Under the pieces are notes generated by a model. It was not told where the DNA came from. It saw only the letters and a program-made list of their open reading frames with translations, and did not search any database. The position numbers were made by a program, and so were the translations under genes. Shown in pieces: positions 42,591-52,060 of a stretch of 64,000 nt of DNA (position 1 is the first letter of the stretch; the number at the start of each line of letters is the position of its first letter). Source of the DNA: an uncultured Bacilli bacterium (GTDB lineage: Bacteria > Bacillota_I > Bacilli_A > RF39 > UBA660); assembly GCA_934099115.1 (NCBI GenBank), contig CAKOPK010000005.1:12722-76721 (forward strand). Direction: 5' to 3'.

Positions 42591-44219
42591 ATGATACTAA
42601 AAAAGCCTTATGCATTTATTATTAAACATTTTAGAATTATTCATTTATTACTGATTATTCCTATGTTATATTTAATTACAAAAACAAAAGGAATCGTAAC
42701 TTTCTTTAGTGATTATATAGCGAATGGTTATATGTTAAGTTCTGATTATGTATTATCCAATCTTGCTAGTAATTATATTAATATTTGGATGTATTTAAGT
42801 GTTATTTTTATTTTAGTTGTTACAATATTTTTATCTATTGTATTGCAAAAAAAAGATAAGCCTACTAAATATTATAATTCTTGTATTATTTATTATATTG
42901 GAATGCTTTTAATTATTACTGCTTGTTTTAGTTTTTTTCAAATGATAGAAACAGATACCTTAGATGATGTAGTAGCTAGAATAATTAGGGATTTAAGTTA
43001 TATTATTCATTATAGTGAATATTTCTTCTTGATTTTTACTTTTGTTAGAGGAATTGGCTTTAATATTAAGAAGTTTAATTTTAAAAATGATTTAACAGAT
43101 TTAGAAATTAGTAATGAAGATAGTGAAGAGTTTGAATTTTTAGTGGGGACTGATCCTTATAAAGCTAAAAGAACTATTAGACGTTTTTTTAGAGAGCTCA
43201 GATATTATTATTTAGAAAATAAATTTATATTTTCTGTTATTGGGATTGTTTTAGCAATAGTAATTGGTACTCTTATATATATGAATAGAGAAGTATATAT
43301 GAGAGAATATAATGAACAAGATACTATTTCTTTTGGCTATTTAACTTTTAATATAAAAGATAGCTTTATTACAACACTTACCTATAATGGAGATGTTTTA
43401 AATAAAGATAAGGCTTATTTAGTTATGAGGGTTGAATTAAATAATAGGTATAGAGAAGATAAGGGATTTAGTTATTCTGATTTACAGTTAGTAGTTAATA
43501 AAGAGTATATAACTCCTAATATATCTTTAGGAAATTATTTTAAAGATTTTGGTAATCCTTATAATGGCTCTAATATTAAGGGAAATACTAGCAATACTTA
43601 TCTTTTAGTTTATGAGATAGATAAGTATTTAGTAAATAGTAAATTTTATATAAGTGCTTATTCTGGATTTGATGCTTCTCCTGGAGGTATTGGAGTTATT
43701 AGTAAGAAAATTCATATTTCTCCATCTATTCAAAAAGATAATGTAATAAAAAATACAGTGGGATTAGGTACAAATATGAGCTTTAAAAATACTAATGTTG
43801 GAAATAGTTTGGCAAACATTAGTGGCTATGAAATAACGAATCGTTTTACTTATATTACTAAATATTGTTATACTAAAGATAATTGTTATGATTTAAGTAA
43901 AATAATCACTTATGATGAAGATAATAAACCTTTAGTTATTAGTAGAAAAACATTATTAATATTAGACTTTGATTTAATATTAGATGATAGTTCTAGATAT
44001 ATGAGTACTCCCAAGAGTTATCAAACTTTTTTTGAAGATTATTTAATGATTACTTATACTGTTAATGGTAAGACAATCCAGACAAAAGCAAAAGTTATTA
44101 ATCCAAATAATTATAATGATAAATTAATTATTCCTATTTCTAAAGATATAGAGTATGCTGGAAGTATAGTGGTTACTTTAACAGTTAGAAATATTTCTTA
44201 TACTATAAATTTAAAATAG
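42591..44219 (+). CDS. Large hypothetical membrane protein, 542 aa
   Basis: Four or so N-terminal membrane segments (about 12-40, 60-90, 97-118, 135-155), a charged cytoplasmic loop, a fifth helix near residues 210-232 and a C-terminal extracytoplasmic region of about 300 residues rich in Asn/Tyr/Ser, probably beta-rich. No family is recognised. The Shine-Dalgarno site is good (GAGGGTGAT) and a terminator follows. Confidence 0.65.
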   Translation: MILKKPYAFIIKHFRIIHLLLIIPMLYLITKTKGIVTFFSDYIANGYMLSSDYVLSNLASNYINIWMYLSVIFILVVTIFLSIVLQKKDKPTKYYNSCIIYYIGMLLIITACFSFFQMIETDTLDDVVARIIRDLSYIIHYSEYFFLIFTFVRGIGFNIKKFNFKNDLTDLEISNEDSEEFEFLVGTDPYKAKRTIRRFFRELRYYYLENKFIFSVIGIVLAIVIGTLIYMNREVYMREYNEQDTISFGYLTFNIKDSFITTLTYNGDVLNKDKAYLVMRVELNNRYREDKGFSYSDLQLVVNKEYITPNISLGNYFKDFGNPYNGSNIKGNTSNTYLLVYEIDKYLVNSKFYISAYSGFDASPGGIGVISKKIHISPSIQKDNVIKNTVGLGTNMSFKNTNVGNSLANISGYEITNRFTYITKYCYTKDNCYDLSKIITYDEDNKPLVISRKTLLILDFDLILDDSSRYMSTPKSYQTFFEDYLMITYTVNGKTIQTKAKVINPNNYNDKLIIPISKDIEYAGSIVVTLTVRNISYTINLK

Positions 44220-44246
44220 TCTTATTGACAAAATAAGGCTTTTTTG
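44218..44246 (+). terminator. Terminator of the 542-aa protein gene
   Basis: AGTCTTATT-gacaa-AATAAGGCT followed by T5. Confidence 0.8.
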
Positions 44247-44281
44247 TTATTATAAAGCCAATTTTATAAGGGGGTGTTAGT

Positions 44282-45841
44282 ATGCCTTTTGAAAAATTAA
44301 CAGAGTTAATTAAATATTATGATAATTATTCTTTAGATTATGTTTTAAAACAATTAACTATTTATTTAGAAGAAGATAAAAATATGATTTTTGAATTATT
44401 TAATAAGGCAAGAACACGTTTTACAGAGGAAGAAACAAAATTAATTATTAAATCATTTTTATATGCTTATGATTTACATAGAGGAATTAAGAGGGCTAGT
44501 GGAGAGCCATATATTACACATCCAGTTAGAGTTGCTTATATTCTTTTAGATGAAATGTGTTTAAGGAATGCTAATAGTATATGTGCTGCATTATTACATG
44601 ATACTATTGAAGATACAGGTATTACTAAAGAATTTTTAGAAGAATATTTTAATGCTGATATTGCTAATTTAGTGGCAAGTGTTTCAAAGATTAAAGATTT
44701 AGATTTTACTTCAAAATCAGAAGAAGAACAGTATAATACTTGTGTTTTAATAAGAGGGTTAATGAATGATTACCGAGTTATTTTATTAAAACTTGCTGAT
44801 CGTTTACATAATATGCGTACTTTAGAATATAAACAGAGAGCGAAACAAAAAGAAAAGAGTAAAGAAACTTTAGCTTTATTTGTTCCTTTAGCAGAGAGAG
44901 TAGGAGCTTTAAAAGTAGAAAAAGAATTAAAGGATTTAGCATTACAATATTTAAATAATCATAAGTATAGAGAGTTAAAGGCTAATATTAATAATTATAA
45001 AGAAAATCATCAAAAAGATTTTGAAAATATATTAAATACTATGGAGAAAGTTTTATTAGAACATAATATTAATCATGATATCAGAATTGAAACTAAAGGT
45101 ATTTATGATACTTTAAGAGTGTTAAAACCTAAAGAAAAATTAGCAAGTATTCCTGATTTAATTCGTTTCTTGATTATAGTGGATTCTCCAGAAGATTGTT
45201 ATTTAGCACTTTGTTATTTAGAAAGTGTATTTCATCCCATAGATGCTATATTAAGAAATTATATTTCTAATCCTAAGCCTAACGGATATCAAGCTATATT
45301 AACGGTTGTAAATGGATTTCAAGAGCATCCTGTAGAGTTTCGTATCTGTACTAAGAAAATGCAGTTAGTTAATAATTATGGTTTGGCTGTCTTAGGAGAT
45401 TTAAAACCAAATAAAACAATAGAAGAGATTAAAGAAGAATTGCATCAAAATAATAAGTTTATTAATGCTTTAAAAGATATTGATGATTTATATAAAAAAG
45501 ATGATGAATTTATGCGTCAAGTAACAGAAGAAATATTATCACCACAGGTTAGAGTATATTCAAAAGATGGAGAAATGATTAGTTTACCAAAAGGAGCTAC
45601 TGTTCTTGATTTTGCTTATAAGATTCATTCTAAGATTGGAGATCAAGCTATATCGGCTCTTGTTAATAATAAGCCTGTTTTATTAAGTTACGTATTAAAA
45701 GATTTAGATTCTATTCAAGTTCTTACAAATGATAGTCAATTAAGTCCAGATAAGGATGCTTTAAATTATGTTGTGACAGCACTTGCTAAAAAGAAAATTA
45801 GAAATGGTCCTATGATAAGAAATAGGAGGAAAGGAGAATGA
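44282..45841 (+). CDS. RelA/SpoT-homologue, hydrolase-competent, synthetase-degenerate
   Basis: 519-aa RSH protein, shorter than the usual 730-750. The HD hydrolase domain is intact (ITHPVRVAYIL, LLHDTIEDT, LADRLHNMRTL). The synthetase region is recognisable but worn: the YQSIHTTV motif reads YQAILTVV, EFQIRT reads EFRICT, and the conserved basic/Asp residues before DYIA are lost (DAILRNYIS). A TGS domain (VRVYSKDGEMISLPKGATVLDFAY, about 420-480) is last; the helical, zinc-finger and ACT regions are absent. It probably degrades (p)ppGpp only. Confidence 0.85.
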   Translation: MPFEKLTELIKYYDNYSLDYVLKQLTIYLEEDKNMIFELFNKARTRFTEEETKLIIKSFLYAYDLHRGIKRASGEPYITHPVRVAYILLDEMCLRNANSICAALLHDTIEDTGITKEFLEEYFNADIANLVASVSKIKDLDFTSKSEEEQYNTCVLIRGLMNDYRVILLKLADRLHNMRTLEYKQRAKQKEKSKETLALFVPLAERVGALKVEKELKDLALQYLNNHKYRELKANINNYKENHQKDFENILNTMEKVLLEHNINHDIRIETKGIYDTLRVLKPKEKLASIPDLIRFLIIVDSPEDCYLALCYLESVFHPIDAILRNYISNPKPNGYQAILTVVNGFQEHPVEFRICTKKMQLVNNYGLAVLGDLKPNKTIEEIKEELHQNNKFINALKDIDDLYKKDDEFMRQVTEEILSPQVRVYSKDGEMISLPKGATVLDFAYKIHSKIGDQAISALVNNKPVLLSYVLKDLDSIQVLTNDSQLSPDKDALNYVVTALAKKKIRNGPMIRNRRKGE

Positions 45842-45856
45842 AAATTTCTCCTTTTT
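45830..45856 (+). terminator. Terminator of the RSH gene
   Basis: AAAGGAGAA-tgaaaat-TTCTCCTTT followed by T2 and AT; it includes the stop codon. Confidence 0.72.
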
Positions 45857-45859
45857 ATA

Positions 45860-45888
45860 TTGAAAACTTTAGAAATATAAAGTATAAT
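45860..45888 (+). promoter_or_regulatory. ftsA-ftsZ promoter
   Basis: TTGAAA (45860-45865), 17-bp spacer and perfect TATAAT (45883-45888), 25 bp upstream of ftsA. Confidence 0.75.
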
Positions 45889-45913
45889 TAACTTATAAAA
45901 ATAGGAGGAAACA

Positions 45914-47155
45914 ATGAGAAAGATAATTGCTAGTTTAGATATTGGGTCAAGTACTATCAAGTTAGTCGTAGGCGAAATGATTAAAAATACGCTTCAGGTT
46001 CTTTGCGTTTCCGAAGTTCCTAGTAAAGGAATGAAAAAAGGGTTAATAAATAAAGAAGAAGAATTAGTTCCTAGTTTAAAAGAAGTATTTCATAAAGCTG
46101 AGGAAATATTAGGTGTACCTATTAAAGAGGTAGTTTTAACTATACCGGCTTATTATCAAGAAAGTTTTATGTCTGAGGGTGCTTGCTCTATTACGAATGA
46201 AGATCGTGTAATTACTATTCAAGATTTAATAAGAGCTATGCAAGGAGCTAGTTATAATAAAATAAATCCTGATAGTGAGTTAGTTAGTATTATTCCTACT
46301 ACTTATAAAGTAGATGAACAAATTGTTAAAAATCCGATTAATATGATTGGAGATAAGTTAGCAATTAAAGCAGTAATTGTGACTTTACCTAAGAATGTTG
46401 TTCATACTTTTGTAAGAGTGTTAGACAGAATTGGAATTAAAGTTGTAGATGTTGCTACATCATCCATTTGTGATTATACAGCTCTTAGAAAGAAAGACAT
46501 AGATTCTAAGATTGGAGCTATCATAAATATTGGGGAAGAGATTACGACTGTATCTATATTTAATAAAGGAATTGTAACTAGAACAGAAGTTATAGAACTT
46601 GGTGGTAAAAACGTAGATAAAGATATTGCTTATATATATAAAATTACGAAAAATGATGCAAAAAGTATAAAAGAGAGATTAGGCCTTGCTTCTTCAGAGA
46701 TGGCTTCTTCTTTAGAAAAATTATCTTTAACTGACCGAATGGGAGAAGAAGTAGTTATTAATGAACAAGATTTAAGTGAGATTATAGAATCACGGTTAAC
46801 AGAAATATTAGAGTTAGCTAAGAAACAAATGAATTTATTAACGAAGAGAAATATTGAATATATTTTAGTAACTGGGGGTACAAGTGAAATGACGGATTTT
46901 AATATTTTGCTCGATAAACTCTTTACTAAACCCCATATTCTTGGTAAAATAGAAACTGTAGGTGTTAGAAATAATAAATATAGCACCGCGGTAGGAGCGA
47001 TTAAATACTATAATGGAAGATTAAAATTAAAACAAAAAGAATATTCTGTATTTAATCCTGATGAATTAGAAATTTTAAGTGGAATACATAAAAAAGTAAA
47101 TATTAATGAAAATTCTGTATTAGGAAAATTATTTGGATACTTTTTTGATAGTTAA
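45914..47155 (+). CDS. ftsA: FtsA, cell division actin homologue
   Basis: 413-aa actin-fold ATPase tethering FtsZ to the membrane. The N-terminus [18 protein letters not shown] is the phosphate 1 motif; [16 protein letters not shown] is phosphate 2, and VTGGTSEM the adenosine motif. The C-terminus [11 protein letters not shown] is an amphipathic membrane-targeting helix. It sits 11 bp before ftsZ, under its own promoter. Confidence 0.95.
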   Translation: MRKIIASLDIGSSTIKLVVGEMIKNTLQVLCVSEVPSKGMKKGLINKEEELVPSLKEVFHKAEEILGVPIKEVVLTIPAYYQESFMSEGACSITNEDRVITIQDLIRAMQGASYNKINPDSELVSIIPTTYKVDEQIVKNPINMIGDKLAIKAVIVTLPKNVVHTFVRVLDRIGIKVVDVATSSICDYTALRKKDIDSKIGAIINIGEEITTVSIFNKGIVTRTEVIELGGKNVDKDIAYIYKITKNDAKSIKERLGLASSEMASSLEKLSLTDRMGEEVVINEQDLSEIIESRLTEILELAKKQMNLLTKRNIEYILVTGGTSEMTDFNILLDKLFTKPHILGKIETVGVRNNKYSTAVGAIKYYNGRLKLKQKEYSVFNPDELEILSGIHKKVNINENSVLGKLFGYFFDS

Positions 47156-47166
47156 GGAGAGTGCTT

Positions 47167-48252
47167 ATGAACGGATTACAAATGGATCAAATAGCTAAAA
47201 TAAAAGTAGTTGGAGTTGGCGGTGGTGGTAATAATGCCGTTAATCGAATGATAGAAGAAGGCGTAAAAGGGGTAGAATTTATTGTAGTAAATACTGATTT
47301 ACAAGTTCTAAATGCTTCTCATTGTGAAAATAAAATTCAAATTGGTGCAACAATTACAGAAGGGTTAGGAGCTGGTGCTAATCCTGAGATAGGAAGAGCG
47401 GCTGCTATAGAGTCTAAGAATGATTTAGAGGAAGCTATTAAGGGAGCTGATATGGTATTCGTTGCCTGTGGTATGGGTGGCGGTACTGGTACTGGAGCTG
47501 CACCTGTAATCGCTGAGATAGCTCAAGAATCTGGAGCACTAACTGTAGGTATTGTTACAAAGCCATTCCGTTTTGAAGGTAAGAGAAGAATGGAGAATGC
47601 TTTATTAGGACTTGAAGAATTAAAGAAACATGTAGATACTTTAATAATAATACCTAATGATAAATTAAGAGATATTATAGATCGTAATACATCATTTAAA
47701 GATGCATTTAAAGAAGTAGATAATGTATTACACCGTGGAGTTCAGTCTATATCTGATTTAATTGCTGTTACAGGAGTTATTAATTTGGATTTTGCAGATG
47801 TTAAGACAGTTATGCAAAAGAGTGGAACAGCTATTATTGGTATTGGATGTAATGCTGGAGAAAATAGAGCGATTGAAGCAGCTCGTCAAGCAGTAGCTAA
47901 TTCTTTATTGGAGGCTACTATTGAAGGGGCTACTAATGCAATTGTTAATGTTACTGGTGGCTCTAATTTATCTTTATTTGAGATTGAAGATGCAGTAGAA
48001 ACAGTTAGAGCAGCGGCTAATAGTGATGTAAATATTATCTTTGGTGCGATTCAAAATGATAATTTAACAGATGAAGTAATAGTAACAGTTATTGCTACTG
48101 GTTTTGAAAATGAAGGAGAAACTGATGAAATAGCATTTGGAAATGATAATGAGTTTCCAAGAAGAAGAACTGCTCAACCAGAACCAGATTCTGATTTAGA
48201 AAATGAATATGATATTCCTCCATTTTTAAGAAGTAATAAAGATAGATTTTAA
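47167..48252 (+). CDS. ftsZ: FtsZ, cell division tubulin homologue
   Basis: 361 aa from the ATG 7 nt after AAGGAG; the GTG at 47161 lies within that site. The GTP-binding tubulin signature GGGTGTG is at about residues 105-111, with the T7 loop region [12 protein letters not shown] short linker ends in the conserved C-terminal peptide DIPPFLR, the docking site for FtsA. A hairpin terminator follows. Confidence 0.97.
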   Translation: MNGLQMDQIAKIKVVGVGGGGNNAVNRMIEEGVKGVEFIVVNTDLQVLNASHCENKIQIGATITEGLGAGANPEIGRAAAIESKNDLEEAIKGADMVFVACGMGGGTGTGAAPVIAEIAQESGALTVGIVTKPFRFEGKRRMENALLGLEELKKHVDTLIIIPNDKLRDIIDRNTSFKDAFKEVDNVLHRGVQSISDLIAVTGVINLDFADVKTVMQKSGTAIIGIGCNAGENRAIEAARQAVANSLLEATIEGATNAIVNVTGGSNLSLFEIEDAVETVRAAANSDVNIIFGAIQNDNLTDEVIVTVIATGFENEGETDEIAFGNDNEFPRRRTAQPEPDSDLENEYDIPPFLRSNKDRF

Positions 48253-48275
48253 CTTGGCGAATGCTGAGTTTTTTT
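48251..48275 (+). terminator. Terminator of ftsZ
   Basis: AACTTGGC-gaat-GCTGAGTT (two G-U pairs) followed by T5; it includes the ftsZ stop. Confidence 0.78.
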
Positions 48276-48324
48276 ATTAATTTTGATATTTTTGTTGTAT
48301 AATAAGATAAAGAGGTAAATAATT

Positions 48325-49461
48325 ATGAATATATTAGTAATACCATCATGGTATCCAAATGGAACAGATAAATTAATGGGAATTTATCATAAAGAATTTT
48401 GTGAAGCATTAAGCAAATGTAAAGATATATATGTTAATATGCTTTATATAGATAGACAACGATTAAATGCACCACTTAAATATATAACTATGAAAAAAGA
48501 AGAAGTTATACAAGAAAATGGGTATCAGGTGTATATTCAAAAAATGTTGGATGTTCACAAGATTAGTTTTGATTTGCAAATGAAGAGTTATGTTTGTGCT
48601 TTAGATAAAGCTTTTCAAAAATATTTAAAAAACAATAAAAAACCAGATATTTTACATGCCCAAGTGACTATACCGGCGGGATATGCTGCTTGTGTTTTAG
48701 GAGAAAAATATCATATTCCAGTTGTTGTAACAGAGCATGCTAGTTATTTTACTCGCTTTTTTGAAGGGGAATATAAAAAATATGGAGATTTTGTAGCTAC
48801 TCATTCTAAATATACGACTGTTAGTAAATATATGGCTAAAATTGTTAGCAAATATGTTAAAGAGTGTACAGTTTTGCCAAATTTAGTAGATACTCTTTAT
48901 TTTAATAAAACAAAAAGAGAAAAAGTGGATGGTATTCGTTTAATTCAGGTTGCAGGTTTAAGACAAGGTAAGAGAATAGATGATACGATAGAAGCTTTAA
49001 AAGAAATTCGCGAAGATGGGTATGATGCTACTTTAACAGTAGTTGGTGATGGATTTTTAGAAGATTATTATAAGAAAAGATGTACAGAATTAGAGATGAA
49101 TTCTTTTGTAAATTTTGTTGGCAGAAAGAATAAAGCAGAAATTAGAAAGCTTTTTGGTCAACATAATATATTTGTAATATCTAGTGATAAAGAAACGTTT
49201 GCTATACCTGGAATAGAAGCTTTAGCAAGTGGACTTCCTGTTGTTTCAACAAAATGTTTAGGCCCAGAAGAATATTTGGATTCAAAGTGTGGAGAACTTG
49301 TAGATGTAGGGGATACTCATATGTTGAAAGAAAAAATATTAAAAGTATATCATAACATGGATAAATATGATGTTTCTTATTTAAAAGAAGTTGCTAGTCG
49401 TTATGGAAGTAAATCTGTAACAGATATGAGTATTAAAATTTATAATAGTTTACTAAAATAA
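48325..49461 (+). CDS. Glycosyltransferase family 4 protein
   Basis: 378-aa GT-B enzyme with the GT4 layout: N-terminal NILVIPSWYPNG, an acceptor-side domain, HAQVTIPAGYAA, and a C-terminal donor domain including VAGLRQGKRIDDTIEA, LTVVGDGFLEDYY and the ExxxxxxxE-type motif SDKETFAIPGIEAL. Substrate is not deducible; possible roles are surface glycan or glycolipid synthesis. It stands alone between ftsZ and the desulfurase. Confidence 0.85.
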   Translation: MNILVIPSWYPNGTDKLMGIYHKEFCEALSKCKDIYVNMLYIDRQRLNAPLKYITMKKEEVIQENGYQVYIQKMLDVHKISFDLQMKSYVCALDKAFQKYLKNNKKPDILHAQVTIPAGYAACVLGEKYHIPVVVTEHASYFTRFFEGEYKKYGDFVATHSKYTTVSKYMAKIVSKYVKECTVLPNLVDTLYFNKTKREKVDGIRLIQVAGLRQGKRIDDTIEALKEIREDGYDATLTVVGDGFLEDYYKKRCTELEMNSFVNFVGRKNKAEIRKLFGQHNIFVISSDKETFAIPGIEALASGLPVVSTKCLGPEEYLDSKCGELVDVGDTHMLKEKILKVYHNMDKYDVSYLKEVASRYGSKSVTDMSIKIYNSLLK

Positions 49462-49521
49462 TATTATTTATGGTAGATTATCTCGTTAATTTTTTGTATA
49501 ATAAAGATGGTGACGTAAGAT

Positions 49522-50652
49522 ATGATATATTTAGATTATAGTGCAACAACTCCAATTGGGTTTGAAGTACTAGATACTTTTAATAGAACTAGTAAAGATT
49601 TTTTTGGTAATCCTAATTCATTACATGAAGAAGGAATAAAAGCAAAGAATTTAATGCATAGTGCTACAAAACAAATAGCAGAAATATTAAATATTAATGA
49701 GGCAGAAATAACTTATACAGCAGGTGCTACTATGTCAAATAATTTGGCTATTATAGGGGCTGCTTTAGGTAATCATAAGAGGGGTAAACATATTGTAGTT
49801 TCTAAATTAGAACATCCTTCTATATATCATATATGTGATTATTTAACGAGTATTGGGTTTGAAATAAGTTATGTAAATAATGATTCTGAGGGACTAATTG
49901 ATTTTGAAGATTTAAAAAAATTAATTAGAGAAGATACTATTTTAGTTAGTATATGTGCAGTTAATAGTGAGACTGGAGTTAGACAACCTTTAAAGATGGT
50001 TAGACAGATTATTAAGAAAGAGAATGCTAATACTGTATTTCATTCAGATATGACTCAAGCAGTTGGTAAAGTAAGTGTTAATATGCATGATGTAGATTTA
50101 GCTACTGTTACTTCTCATAAGATATATGGTCCTAAAGGAATAGGACTTTTATATAAGAGTAATCAAGTTACTGTTGCTCCTTTATTATTTGGCTCAGGAA
50201 ATGTTAATCAGTTAAATCCGGGAACTCCTGCAGTACCTTTAATAGTAGCATTTTCTAAGGCTTTAAGACTTGCTACTATAGATTTAGAAAAAAGAGAAAG
50301 ATTTATAGAAAGATTAAATTTAAAAATAGTAGATGCTTTAAAGAAATATGATGGAGTAATGATTAATAAAACAAAGTATTCTATTCCACATATTTTAAAT
50401 ATTAGTTTAAGAAATATAAAAGCAGAAACTTTCTTACATGCTTTAGAAGAATATGAGATATATGTTAGTAGTAATACAGCTTGTTCTAGTGGAACTTTAT
50501 CTAGTAGTATATTAGCAATATATAATGATAAAGTTAGAGCTTCTTCTACTTTAAGAATTAGTTTATCACATTTGACTACTAGTGATGAAATTAATAAGTT
50601 TATTGAACATTTTGATTATATTTATAAAAGATTAAGTGGACTTCATAGTTAA
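49522..50652 (+). CDS. Cysteine desulfurase (NifS/IscS-like)
   Basis: 376-aa PLP enzyme mobilising sulfur from cysteine. Motifs: LDYSATTP at the start, PLP lysine in TVTSHKIYGPKGIGLLY, and the loop cysteine SSNTACSSGTLS that forms the persulfide. Location two genes upstream of thiI with the same orientation suggests it is the sulfur donor for tRNA 4-thiouridine, like NifZ in B. subtilis. Confidence 0.92.
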   Translation: MIYLDYSATTPIGFEVLDTFNRTSKDFFGNPNSLHEEGIKAKNLMHSATKQIAEILNINEAEITYTAGATMSNNLAIIGAALGNHKRGKHIVVSKLEHPSIYHICDYLTSIGFEISYVNNDSEGLIDFEDLKKLIREDTILVSICAVNSETGVRQPLKMVRQIIKKENANTVFHSDMTQAVGKVSVNMHDVDLATVTSHKIYGPKGIGLLYKSNQVTVAPLLFGSGNVNQLNPGTPAVPLIVAFSKALRLATIDLEKRERFIERLNLKIVDALKKYDGVMINKTKYSIPHILNISLRNIKAETFLHALEEYEIYVSSNTACSSGTLSSSILAIYNDKVRASSTLRISLSHLTTSDEINKFIEHFDYIYKRLSGLHS

Positions 50653-50679
50653 CTTAGTTTTTTTTAGAAAAGATTAAGG

Positions 50680-50800
50680 ATAGGCGGAAATGTTGTTGTA
50701 TTTCTTGGGGTAACTATTCGATAATAGTGTTGTAAATAAGGATATTCCTTCTAATAGTATAGTAGTTGGAAATTCATGTAAAGTTATTAAGAAGATATAA
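50680..50800 (+). pseudogene. Remnant of a hexapeptide-repeat acetyltransferase
   Basis: Two fragments in different frames read as the C-terminus of a left-handed-beta-helix acyltransferase: IGGNVVVFLGVTI (50680-50718) and, after a +1 shift, DNSVVNKDIPSNSIVVGN followed by SCKVIKKI and a stop (50720-50800). Family members have IGxNVxIxxGVTIGDNSVIGAGSVVTKDIPxNSIxxGNPAKVI here, so a frameshift and a small internal deletion are visible. No upstream part remains. It fills the gap between the desulfurase gene and thiI. Confidence 0.72.
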
Positions 50801-50857
50801 TTCTTGTTGTGCTTTACAAAAGAAAATATATTCAGTATAATAGGTAAAGTGATTTAT

Positions 50858-52048
50858 ATGGAAAAAGCAATTTTAATTAAATATGGTGAATTATCTACTA
50901 AAAAAGATAATATTAATTATTTTTTAACTAAGTTAAAAGAAAATATATTAGTATCTTTAAAAGATTTAGATGTAAGTGTAGATTATGATTTAGGTAGAAT
51001 GTTTATACATACTACTAGTGATTTAGATTTGGTTATAGAAAGAGTAACACATATTTTTGGTATTCATGAAATTAATATATGTTATATTATTCCTAGTACG
51101 GATATTGCAGTAATACAAGCTTCTGTTTTAGATTTATTAAAAGAAAAAGAATTTAAAACTTTTAAAGTGGATAGTAAGAGAAGTAATAAAGATATTCCTA
51201 AAACTAGTGTAGAATTAAGTAGAGATCTAGGGGGAGTTATTTTAAAAAATATTCCTGATATAAGTGTAGATGTAACTAATCCAGAAGTCTTAGTAAATGT
51301 GGAATATCGCAAGAAAAATACGATTGTTTATTTTGAAAAAATAAAGGGTTTAGGAGGATATCCAGTAGGAACTTTAGGAAAGGGCTTATTAATGTTAAGT
51401 GGGGGAATAGATTCTCCAGTGGCAGGTTATTTAACTTCTAAAAGAGGAGTTAAAATAGAAGCAATATATTTTGAAAGTCCTCCTCATACTAGTGTAGAAG
51501 CAAAGAATAAAGTACTTTCTTTAGCAAGAATTTTAGCGAAATATAATAATGATATTACTATTCATATTGTTAATTTTACAGATATACAGGAAGCAATATA
51601 TAAAAATATTCCCCATGAATATTTAATTACCATTATGAGAAGAATGATGTATCGTATAAGTGCTATTATTGCTCATCGTAGGAATTGTAAAATATTAATT
51701 AATGGAGAATCTATTGGACAAGTAGCAAGTCAAACTTTAACTAGTATGAATGCGATTGGGGAAGTAGTTAATATGCCTGTTATTAGACCACTTGCTTGCT
51801 TTGATAAGCTAGATATTATTGATATTGCTAAATCTATAGATACTTATGAAACTAGTATTTTGCCTTTTGAAGATTGTTGTACTATTTTTGTACCAAAACA
51901 TCCAGTGATTAATCCTGATAAGATGAAATGTCGGGAATATGAGACATTAATTCCTTATGAAGAATTAATTCATAAAGCAGTAAAAGAACATGAAATGCTT
52001 CATTTAACAAGTAAGAATGAAAATATGGAATTTAAAGATTTATTATAA
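50858..52048 (+). CDS. thiI: ThiI, tRNA 4-thiouridine synthase
   Basis: 396 aa from the ATG at 50858; the earlier ATG at 50804 would add 18 residues of unrelated sequence beyond the pseudogene. An N-terminal ferredoxin-like and THUMP domain (about 1-165) precedes a PP-loop ATPase (LSGGIDSPVAGYL, about 181). There is no C-terminal rhodanese domain, as usual in Gram-positives, so a dedicated desulfurase is needed; one lies just upstream. The catalytic-site Cys region CCTIFVPKHP is present. Confidence 0.92.
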   Translation: MEKAILIKYGELSTKKDNINYFLTKLKENILVSLKDLDVSVDYDLGRMFIHTTSDLDLVIERVTHIFGIHEINICYIIPSTDIAVIQASVLDLLKEKEFKTFKVDSKRSNKDIPKTSVELSRDLGGVILKNIPDISVDVTNPEVLVNVEYRKKNTIVYFEKIKGLGGYPVGTLGKGLLMLSGGIDSPVAGYLTSKRGVKIEAIYFESPPHTSVEAKNKVLSLARILAKYNNDITIHIVNFTDIQEAIYKNIPHEYLITIMRRMMYRISAIIAHRRNCKILINGESIGQVASQTLTSMNAIGEVVNMPVIRPLACFDKLDIIDIAKSIDTYETSILPFEDCCTIFVPKHPVINPDKMKCREYETLIPYEELIHKAVKEHEMLHLTSKNENMEFKDLL

Positions 52049-52060
52049 ATTCCATATTTT
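52021..52060. terminator. Terminator shared by thiI and the helicase gene
   Basis: A perfect 14-bp stem AAATATGGAATTTA/TAAATTCCATATTT with a 10-nt loop contains the overlapping convergent stop codons, followed by T-rich sequence on the + side. Confidence 0.8.
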
